Source: CAZAPG01 sp964486935
GTDB lineage: Bacteria; Chloroflexota; Anaerolineae; 4572-78; J111
NCBI GenBank assembly: GCA_964486935.1
Contig: CAZAPG010000077.1
Span: 1 to 22,776 of the forward strand
DNA: 22,776 nt
Direction: 5' to 3'
Below, in pieces: positions 7,422-13,379 of this stretch. Below the pieces are notes generated by a model. That model was not told where the DNA came from and made no database searches. It saw nothing but the letters and a program-made list of their open reading frames with translations. Numbering within the stretch: the first letter of the stretch is position 1; every line of letters starts with the position of its first letter. A program made the translations under genes and the position numbers.

Positions 7422-8171
7422 TCAATTATCTCGACGCATCAGGCTGAAGCTTTGAGCCGTGGGGCCAACCACGGGCTGCTCTGCCAAAAACAGCGCCAGC
7501 GGGACTACGTCCTCCGGCGTTTTCACCCATTCGCTGTTTATCTCAAACACCGAGCCTTCTTTAGCCGTTGGCGAGGCGGTCAGCGAGGTTTCTACCGGGC
7601 CGGGGATTAGCTCGTTGACGCTGATGTTGTGCGGCCATAACTCCTGGGCCAGCACCCGCGTTAGCATCCACAGGCCGGCCTTTGAGCAGGCGTAAGCCGA
7701 CCTCCCCGGTATGCCCCGATGCCCCAACCCGGAACCGACGGTGATAATTTTTCCCTGGCCGCGCTGCTTGAAGTAGGGGATGGCCGCCTGGGCGCAATAG
7801 TAGGCCCCAATCAGGTTGACTTCTACCGTAGCCCGCCAATCTTCGGGGTCGCTCTCTTCAACGGGGCGGCGGTCGTAATTTACCCCGGCATTGATGACCA
7901 GAATATCCAGCCCGCCAAATGCGTCAGCGGTTTTCTGAAACATCCGCTGCACCGACTCCAGCTTGGTTACGTTGGTTGGCACGGCCAAACCGCGACTTCC
8001 AGCCGCTTCTATTTCCTCTACGGTCTGGTTGATTTCCGGTACGGTGCGGGCCGCGCAGCATACTGCGGCCCCGGCTTGCGCGTAGCCAAGAGCTATGGCT
8101 TTGCCAATGCCCCGCCCGGCGCCGGTAACAACAGCTACTTTTCCGGCCAGTGATAAATTTGTTGCGCTCAT
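7422..8171 (-). CDS. SDR family NAD(P)-dependent oxidoreductase
   Basis: A 249-aa classical short-chain dehydrogenase/reductase with a Rossmann fold. Cofactor motif TGAGRGIG (residues 16-23), NAG at 94-96, and the catalytic tetrad N119, S147 (VGSG), Y160 and K164 (YACSK) are all present, so it should be active. R20 and R42 near the cofactor site hint at NADPH, but this is weak. The start at 8171 is fixed by GAGGAGG four bases upstream; 32 further in-frame codons to 8267 lie upstream of this site and overlap the promoter. The family includes 3-oxoacyl-ACP reductases and many sugar or alcohol dehydrogenases; the specific substrate is not recognisable. Confidence 0.92.
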   Translation of the reverse strand: MSATNLSLAGKVAVVTGAGRGIGKAIALGYAQAGAAVCCAARTVPEINQTVEEIEAAGSRGLAVPTNVTKLESVQRMFQKTADAFGGLDILVINAGVNYDRRPVEESDPEDWRATVEVNLIGAYYCAQAAIPYFKQRGQGKIITVGSGLGHRGIPGRSAYACSKAGLWMLTRVLAQELWPHNISVNELIPGPVETSLTASPTAKEGSVFEINSEWVKTPEDVVPLALFLAEQPVVGPTAQSFSLMRRDN

Positions 8172-8209
8172 GGAGCCTCCTCTTCCCGTTTGATAAGTGG
8201 TATTGTTCC

Positions 8210-8238
8210 ATTTTAGATGTCTAATGGCAATGAGGCAA
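8210..8238 (-). promoter_or_regulatory. Sigma70-type promoter for the SDR gene
   Basis: On the minus strand TTGCCT (8238-8233), a 17-base spacer and TAAAAT (8215-8210) lie just upstream of the SDR start at 8171. This supports the shorter start, since an upstream start at 8267 would precede the promoter. Confidence 0.5.
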
Positions 8239-8249
8239 GCGCTCTGGCG

Positions 8250-8350
8250 GCGCGGGGTGCGTCCCAAATTTTAGGAATTTGGGGCAAATCAGGGGGGATT
8301 CGGGGGGATACCCCCCGCACCCCAAATCTGTTCCCAAAATTTGGGGCAGA
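8250..8350. repeat. GC-rich structured intergenic element with nested inverted repeats
   Basis: The 335-bp gap between the divergent SDR and zinc-ribbon genes holds several inverted repeats. They are cccaaatt/aatttggg (8263-8270/8276-8283), cgggggg/ccccccg with a 3-base loop (8301-8307/8311-8317), an enclosing ggggtgcg/cgcacccc (8254-8261/8316-8323) and cccaaa-a-tttggg (8333-8345). No reading frame with recognisable content is present. It may be a dispersed non-coding repeat or a structured RNA; its function is unknown. Confidence 0.5.
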
Positions 8351-8436
8351 CCCGTCGGGGCGTAGGACAATTCTTAACAATATTAAAAAATTTAAGGTTG
8401 AGAATTGATTATGTAGGGTAATTGGTTACAGATATG

Positions 8437-8462
8437 TGATATAATCTTTAGTACCTGGGTAC
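8437..8462 (+). promoter_or_regulatory. Extended -10 promoter with a GTACC-TG-GGTAC palindrome at the start site
   Basis: TGATATAAT (8437-8445) is an extended -10 element with a perfect TATAAT. The 5-bp inverted repeat gtacc-tg-ggtac (8451-8462) falls at the expected transcription start and could be an operator. No good -35 box is seen, as is usual for extended -10 promoters. It drives the small zinc-ribbon gene at 8507. Confidence 0.55.
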
Positions 8463-8506
8463 CACCAAAGTTTAATTACCGCCCAGAAAGGGGCAGGAAA
8501 AGCATA

Positions 8507-8734
8507 ATGAACATTCAACGTTTGAGCAGGCCGGCGGCGGATTTTATGGCAGGTCATTTAGTTTGCATCTGCGCCGATTGCCACAAAGTGCGAGATGAAC
8601 AGGGTCATTGGGGCCCGTTCAATGGCAATTTGCAAAATACCCAACAGGAGTTCACCCATGGCTTTTGCCCGGAATGTCTGGTTATACGTCAATTAGAGGT
8701 GGATGCGTTTATTTCATCAAAAAAGAGTTATTGA
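8507..8734 (+). CDS. Small Cys4 zinc-ribbon-like protein resembling the C-terminal motif of PAS/response-regulator proteins
   Basis: A 75-aa protein with C22-x2-C25 and C54-x2-C57 plus H51, as expected of a zinc-binding ribbon. The segment CADCHKVRDEQGHW, followed by EFTHGFCPECL, closely resembles the ICxxCKKIRDxxGxW...FSHGxCPxC motif found at the C-terminal end of many PAS sensor, hybrid-kinase and response-regulator proteins. Here it stands alone without any sensor or receiver domain. AGGA eight bases before the ATG, a strong extended -10 promoter and a following terminator show an independent transcription unit. Function unknown; it could bind metal or act as an adaptor for a sensory protein elsewhere. 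Confidence 0.75.
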   Translation: MNIQRLSRPAADFMAGHLVCICADCHKVRDEQGHWGPFNGNLQNTQQEFTHGFCPECLVIRQLEVDAFISSKKSY

Positions 8735-8766
8735 GTATTAGTAGCTCCTTAAAAGGAATTGTTAAT

Positions 8767-8795
8767 AAAAAGACCGGTCAACGCCGGTCTTTTTT
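8767..8795. terminator. Bidirectional intrinsic terminator
   Basis: An 11-bp stem (aaaaagaccgg / ccggtcttttt, loop tcaacg) with a T run on both strands. It lies between the convergent zinc-ribbon gene (plus) and the last gene of the carotenoid operon (minus) and can end transcription from both. Confidence 0.88.
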
Positions 8796-8841
8796 AATTT
8801 GAGCGTAAATAACCTGCTTGTCTGGTTGCCCGGCCCTTACT

Positions 8842-10317
8842 TTACCCTGAGTCTTCGGCAATCAGGTCAGCGACCACCTTGCCGGAGAGCGCGACCATTG
8901 GCACGCCGCCGCCGGGGTGGGTAGTGCCGCCCACAAAATACAGTCCGGCCAAATCTTTGGCCCTGTTGTGCGGCCGTCTAAACGCCGCCCACGGCGTGTT
9001 GGAAGATGCGCCGTATAGCGCCCCGCACCAGGCTCCGCTGAGCCGGGCCAGGTCAACCGGAGTCAGCACCCGCTCCACTTCAATATGATGGCGCACATCC
9101 AGGCCGAAGCCGGCCAACCGCTTTAGAACTACCTCTCGATACAGCTCGGCCTGGCCGGCCCAGTCAAACGCCGGCCCCAGGGGCGGGGCGTTGACCAGCA
9201 CAAACCAGTTCTCGCTCCCCTCCGGCGCGTGAGTCGAATCGGTTTTTGAGGTGATGGCAACATAAATGGTCGGCTCGGCGGGCGGCAGGCCGCGCCGGAA
9301 AATGTCGGCAAACTCGCCGGGGTAGTCGCCGGAAAAGAAAATGTTGTGGTGCGCCAGATGGGGGTGCTGTTTGTTGACCCCCAACAGCAGAATAAAACCG
9401 GAACAGGACGGCTCAAAGCGGGTCAGCCGCCTGACCTGCCGCCCGGCCAACGACCCGGTTAGCAACTTTTGATAAACGGTGGCAACATCTACATTGGCCA
9501 CCACGCTGTGGGCCGGCTGAAATGAGTCATCATCAAACAGCACGCCTTTTACCTGCCGGTTATCGGTAACAATCCGCCGCACCGGGCAGTTGGTATGAAT
9601 TTCGACGCCTAACTCGGCGGCCAGTGCAGCTAGGCCGCGGGCAATGCTGTAAATGCCTCCCTGCGGATACCAGACGCCACCGGTCAGCTCTACATGGGCA
9701 ATCACGTTCAGCGTGGCCGGGGCCTGGTAGGGGCTGGCCCCCACGTAGGTGGCAAAGCGGCCCAGCAACTGCCGCAAATGGGGCGAGTGGACAAAGCCAC
9801 GAATGGCCGTATCCATTTTGCGCCAGGCATCAATTTGCAGGGCGTGGTGGGGCGGCACGCGGGTAAAGCTGCGCCAGTTGGGCGGCTGGTTGTAAATAAA
9901 AACCGGGCCGGTCAGCCGGTGCAGCCGGGCGGCGTAAGCCAGATAAGCCAGATAGCCTTCCACGTCGCGCTCATCCAGGGCGGCAATTTGAGCCGCCATT
10001 TTTGAAAGGTCGCGGCTGGCATCAAGAATTGTGCCATCGGGGTAAAAGTAGCGGGTGAGGGGGTCAACCGGCAGCAGGGTCAGGTAGTCATCCAGGCGGC
10101 GGCCGGCGGCGCTGAACAAATCTTCAAAGACGTGGCGCATGGTAATTACCGACGGGCCGGTATCCCAGCGATAACCGGCCTGGCGGACTTCACCCATTTT
10201 GCCGCCAACTACCTCATTTTGCTCAAAGATGATGACTTTTCGACCGGCGGCAGCCAGCCGGATGGCCGCGCTCAACCCGCCGATACCGGCCCCAATAATC
10301 ACAATCGGATTGCTCAT
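8842..10317 (-). CDS. CrtI-family carotenoid desaturase (phytoene desaturase or CrtD-like)
   Basis: A 491-aa FAD-dependent carotene desaturase or related enzyme. The N-terminal dinucleotide fold IIGAGIGGLSAA (about residues 7-18) with acidic E32, and the C-terminal FAD signature GGTTHPGGGVPMV (463-475), are characteristic of the CrtI/CrtD/CrtO superfamily. It acts on membrane-embedded C40 (or C30) polyenes. It is the last gene of a four-gene operon with a CruF-like hydratase, an acyltransferase-like protein and a glycosyltransferase, and starts 7 bp after the glycosyltransferase stop. In such a setting it may be phytoene desaturase itself or the 3,4-desaturase (CrtD) that follows CruF in making myxol- or deinoxanthin-like ends; sequence reading alone cannot decide. 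No phytoene synthase is in the window. Confidence 0.9.
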   Translation of the reverse strand: MSNPIVIIGAGIGGLSAAIRLAAAGRKVIIFEQNEVVGGKMGEVRQAGYRWDTGPSVITMRHVFEDLFSAAGRRLDDYLTLLPVDPLTRYFYPDGTILDASRDLSKMAAQIAALDERDVEGYLAYLAYAARLHRLTGPVFIYNQPPNWRSFTRVPPHHALQIDAWRKMDTAIRGFVHSPHLRQLLGRFATYVGASPYQAPATLNVIAHVELTGGVWYPQGGIYSIARGLAALAAELGVEIHTNCPVRRIVTDNRQVKGVLFDDDSFQPAHSVVANVDVATVYQKLLTGSLAGRQVRRLTRFEPSCSGFILLLGVNKQHPHLAHHNIFFSGDYPGEFADIFRRGLPPAEPTIYVAITSKTDSTHAPEGSENWFVLVNAPPLGPAFDWAGQAELYREVVLKRLAGFGLDVRHHIEVERVLTPVDLARLSGAWCGALYGASSNTPWAAFRRPHNRAKDLAGLYFVGGTTHPGGGVPMVALSGKVVADLIAEDSG

Positions 10318-10324
10318 TGATTGC

Positions 10325-11473
10325 TCACGCCAGGGTATGGCCGGGTTTTATCAGGCGGCCTTTCCATTGTGGCCCGCCATAGCGCCACTGCCACCAAATG
10401 GCCTGCGCCGCAATGCGGGTCATCACCGCCACCGAGAGGGGCAGCAGCAGGGCGTCGCCTGGCCGTTGGTGAGTGGCCGCCGCCGTCAGGGCGCGCAGGC
10501 CAACGCCCAGGCCAATCAGCAGCGCCGGCCACAGCGGCCAGCCGGGAATAGTGAATGACAGCCAGCCGGCGACCAGCCAGAGCCAGGGCATTACAAACAC
10601 CAGCCAGTGGAAAATAGTCGCCAGCAACAGCAGCGAAACTCGCCCGCCGTAGCCGGCCAGAATGTTTTTGGCGTAGCCATCGCGCACCTGCTGCCAGCCT
10701 CGATACATGCGGCAGGTAATGAGTTCCGCTCCGTCGGCCATGCGCAGGCGTAGCCCCCCGGCCTTGGCCCGGCGAGACAGCGCCACATCTTCCAGTACCT
10801 CGTTTTTTACGGCCGCGTGGCCGTTGATTTTTTGGTAAGCGCGGCGGCTGAACGCCAGGCATTGGCCGTTGGCCGCGGCAAATATGGGCCAGCGGGTGTG
10901 GTGAACCAAAAGCAGCGGCAGGTAGGCCAGCACCACCAGCGCCATAAGCGGCACCGTGAGCCGCTCGGCCCAGGTACGGGTTTGCTGCGTTGGCCACACG
11001 GTCAGCATGTCGGCCTGGCTGTAATTAAGTTGATTGACCAGCGCGGCCAGGGCGTGGGGCGCCCAGCACACGTCGGCATCGGTGAAGATGAGCCACTCGC
11101 CCTGCGCTTCCTGGGCCAGTTGGTGGCAGGCCCAGTTTTTGCCCAGCCAGCCCGGCGGCAGCGGCGCGCCGGAAACCACTCGCAAGCGGGGGCTACTGCC
11201 GCCGGCCTGCCGGCTGATATCGGCGGTGCCATCGCTGGAGTGGTCGTCTAAAACAATAATTTCAAAGTTTAGGTAAGTTTGCGTAATCAGGCTGCGGATG
11301 GTTTGGCCGATAACGGCGGCCTCGTTGCGGGCCGGGATCAGAATCGACACCAGAGGTTGGGCGTCAGACCGGGACGCGCGCCCCAAACGGGGAAAGGTGA
11401 AGAGATTAACCATTGCAATGCAGCTCATTCCGAGCAGGCTCAGGGTGACAAATGCCAACAAAGCGACCATCAT
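10325..11473 (-). CDS. Family 2 glycosyltransferase, membrane-bound, carotenoid-type (CruG/CrtQ-like)
   Basis: A 382-aa GT2 enzyme. The catalytic core shows PARNE (47-51), DDHSSDGT (76-83), the metal-binding FTDADV (DAD at 132-134) and a later EDVALSRR motif; hydrophobic segments lie at the N-terminus (3-25), in the middle (PLMALVVLAYLPLLL) and at the C-terminus, so it sits in the cytoplasmic membrane. The ATG at 11473 follows GAAAGGAG and overlaps the stop of the PlsY-like gene (ATGA), indicating coupled translation; the open frame extends to 11917 but overlaps that gene. Next to cruF- and crtI-like genes, it is likely to glycosylate the tertiary hydroxyl of a carotenoid, as CruG does for myxol. 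This role is inference from context. Confidence 0.85.
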   Translation of the reverse strand: MMVALLAFVTLSLLGMSCIAMVNLFTFPRLGRASRSDAQPLVSILIPARNEAAVIGQTIRSLITQTYLNFEIIVLDDHSSDGTADISRQAGGSSPRLRVVSGAPLPPGWLGKNWACHQLAQEAQGEWLIFTDADVCWAPHALAALVNQLNYSQADMLTVWPTQQTRTWAERLTVPLMALVVLAYLPLLLVHHTRWPIFAAANGQCLAFSRRAYQKINGHAAVKNEVLEDVALSRRAKAGGLRLRMADGAELITCRMYRGWQQVRDGYAKNILAGYGGRVSLLLLATIFHWLVFVMPWLWLVAGWLSFTIPGWPLWPALLIGLGVGLRALTAAATHQRPGDALLLPLSVAVMTRIAAQAIWWQWRYGGPQWKGRLIKPGHTLA

Positions 11474-12066
11474 AACCGCACTCCTTTCTGCAGCCAGGGC
11501 CGCAGGTGGGGCCAGGCGGCTAACTCGGCCCGATGTTTCCAGGCCAGCAAAAGGGTATTCCCGGCCCAAACTAGTAGCCAGGCAACTGGCGGGCTGATGA
11601 GCAGCAGGCACACCAAAAAAGTGAGCATCGTGAGCAGCACGGTCCAGCCATCGCTGGTATTGACCAGATACCAGATGAGAAAGAGCGGCAGCAGATACAA
11701 CAGCGCCTGACCGGCAGTTAAACCAATCCAGACGCCGGCAGAAACGGCAATCGACTTGCCCCCTCTGAAACCCAAAAATGGCGAGTAAGCATGTCCCAAA
11801 ATGGGAGCTAGGGCCACCAGGGCCAGCGGCCAGCCCTCTAACCCGGCCCAATACCAGGCCAGGCCCACCGGGAGCGCGCCTTTGGTAATATCCAGCAACA
11901 GGGCCAAAACGCCCCATTTTCGCCCGGCAGCCCGAGCCACATTGGTTGCGCCGGGGTTATGGTCGCCATAGCGGCGAATATCGGCCTGGGCGACCAGCCG
12001 GCCAACCCACACCGAAAACGGCAGCGCCCCCGACGCGAAAGCTATTATTATCCACAGTATTGCCAT
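11470..12066 (-). CDS. PlsY-family glycerol-3-phosphate acyltransferase-like membrane protein
   Basis: A 198-aa polytopic membrane protein with the PlsY motifs: SGALPFSVWVGRL (12-24), GDHNPGATNVAR (34-45), LDITKG (58-63) and GHAYSPFLGFRGGKS (91-105). PlsY transfers an acyl group from acyl-phosphate to glycerol-3-phosphate, the first step of phospholipid synthesis. This copy departs from the usual GGKGVAT (it has GGKSIAV) and lies inside a carotenoid operon, overlapping its neighbours at both ends (TGATG upstream, ATGA downstream). A second, specialised PlsY that acylates a carotenoid glycoside is an attractive possibility but unproven; it could equally be the housekeeping enzyme. Confidence 0.88.
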   Translation of the reverse strand: MAILWIIIAFASGALPFSVWVGRLVAQADIRRYGDHNPGATNVARAAGRKWGVLALLLDITKGALPVGLAWYWAGLEGWPLALVALAPILGHAYSPFLGFRGGKSIAVSAGVWIGLTAGQALLYLLPLFLIWYLVNTSDGWTVLLTMLTFLVCLLLISPPVAWLLVWAGNTLLLAWKHRAELAAWPHLRPWLQKGVRL

Positions 12067-12869
12067 CAGCCTCGACTCCTTTGTTGAGTTTTGACAGCCA
12101 GCCAGATTAAACTTCCCATCGCCACAAAACCGATGATGGCCGGGCCGGGTAAGTTCCAGAAGAACAGCAGGCCCAGCGTTTCCAGCAGCCAGGTGATAAT
12201 ATAAATGGCGAGTAGGGGAGCGACGGGTAAATTACTGGGGCGAACGATAATTGTTATCAATGCAGTAGTCAGAAACCAGCCCAAAAAATTTTGCCATGGG
12301 ATACCGAAATAGCCGCCCGGCTCGGTCCAGACCCAGAAACCCCAGGCCACCATTTGCGGGTCTAAAAATAAATCCCAGGCAGTCATGGCCAGCCCACTCA
12401 CCACAACAAACCTCAGACCTGTCCAGCGGCGGGTAATGCAATAAGCCACCGTCCAGGCCGAAGGAATCATCATAACCCAGGCCAATGGAATGAGGAGCGG
12501 TACGTGGGCAATCTGGGGTTGGAGTTTGTCGGTGTAGTAATAACTGCCAAACGGAAAGCCGGTGGCTGTGCCCAGCGCTTCTATTGCCAGGGCTGTTAGC
12601 ATCACGCTAAAGGTCGTCAGCAGGCTTTGCCGCAACCCCCAGGATTGGTGCAGTAAAGTGTAAACCAACCCCACCTGAATGATCACACTGCAAATGACAG
12701 CCATACTCAAGGCCGGGTCTCCCCAAAGGTAATTGCCAATTGGCAACCCAACCAAACTTGCCAGCCAAAGGGAGAACAGTAGGACCGTGCCGGGAGCCTG
12801 GCGCCTGATTTTTAAGTATAAATTTGAGATGAAGAAAGCCTTTCCCGGCCACATGTGGTTTTTGAGCAT
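12066..12869 (-). CDS. cruF: CruF-like carotenoid hydratase (DUF422 family)
   Basis: A 267-aa integral membrane protein of the CruF/DUF422 family, which adds water across the terminal 1,2 double bond of acyclic carotenoid ends (gamma-carotene 1',2'-hydratase in Deinococcus and cyanobacteria; bisanhydrobacterioruberin hydratase in haloarchaea). Hallmarks are EALGTATGFPFGSYYYTD, AWDLFLDPQMVAWGFW and GYFGIPWQNFLGWF, with about seven hydrophobic helices. The open frame begins at 12965, but a near-consensus promoter lies at 12907-12935, so translation probably starts at the ATG at 12869 (or 12854); no strong ribosome binding site is visible at either. It is the first gene of the carotenoid operon and overlaps the next gene as TGATG. 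Confidence 0.85.
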   Translation of the reverse strand: MLKNHMWPGKAFFISNLYLKIRRQAPGTVLLFSLWLASLVGLPIGNYLWGDPALSMAVICSVIIQVGLVYTLLHQSWGLRQSLLTTFSVMLTALAIEALGTATGFPFGSYYYTDKLQPQIAHVPLLIPLAWVMMIPSAWTVAYCITRRWTGLRFVVVSGLAMTAWDLFLDPQMVAWGFWVWTEPGGYFGIPWQNFLGWFLTTALITIIVRPSNLPVAPLLAIYIITWLLETLGLLFFWNLPGPAIIGFVAMGSLIWLAVKTQQRSRG

Positions 12870-12906
12870 ATTGTAATCCGATGAGTCGCAGTTTGGTAAT
12901 GGTTTT

Positions 12907-12935
12907 ATATTACCCTGAAATCCATAAATTGTCAA
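12907..12935 (-). promoter_or_regulatory. Sigma70-type promoter of the carotenoid operon
   Basis: On the minus strand TTGACA (12935-12930), a 17-base spacer and TAATAT (12912-12907) are nearly perfect. The predicted start of transcription near 12900 lies inside the longest open frame of cruF and argues for the shorter protein. Confidence 0.72.
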
Positions 12936-13002
12936 TATTTTGTACAGATAAATCTTGGTAATCATAAATATATTAGTTATAATATCATCAAATAAATAAA
13001 GG

Positions 13003-13165
13003 AACTACTCAGCCGCCGGTTCGCCCCGCGTTAAAACGCCAGGCTGAAACAGGTGAAAGGACGCTAAAGCGCCCTTAATTCGCTTAAAATTGGGTTTTTG
13101 AGTCGGTTTTAACCGACTTGTCTTAGCCTGGGATTTGAATCCCAGGCGACGCCGGCTGAGTAGTT
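13003..13165. repeat. 163-bp structured element with terminal inverted repeats and four inner hairpins
   Basis: Terminal arms aactactcagccg (13003-13015) and its exact complement (13153-13165) enclose a series of hairpins: gcgttaaaacgc (13028-13039), cgctaaagcg (13062-13071), agtcggtt/aaccgact (13101-13118) and gcctgggatt/aatcccaggc (13126-13147). It lies between the divergent cruF-like and ftsH genes, upstream of both promoters. No reading frame is evident. It looks like a non-autonomous mobile element (MITE-like) or an array of dispersed palindromic repeats. Confidence 0.65.
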
Positions 13166-13379
13166 ACTAAATAAAAACGAACAGAGCATGTGGTCAAAAT
13201 TTAGAAAAGAAAAACTGCCAACAACCGTAAACAAACTCAAGAAATTTAACTTTCTTCTCACGCTCACTTAATCTACAATTAATATAATTGGCCCGTTTGC
13301 AAAAAAGTTCCGCAAATTCATTCATCAAATTTATTCCAGAGATTCAAACGCTCAAAATTTATTGTAGGAGATGTTACTG
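13166..13379 (+). promoter_or_regulatory. AT-rich leader of ftsH with a possible -10 box
   Basis: This stretch contains no gene. A TATAAT at 13283-13288 could be the -10 element of ftsH, but no convincing -35 box is found at the right distance, and no heat-shock element is clear. TAGGAG at 13365-13370 fixes the ftsH start at 13380. Confidence 0.35.

Noticed and set aside
11474..11917. Upstream extension of the glycosyltransferase to 530 residues
   Set aside because: It overlaps almost the whole second half of the PlsY-like gene in another frame, lacks family similarity, and a good ribosome binding site stands before the ATG at 11473.
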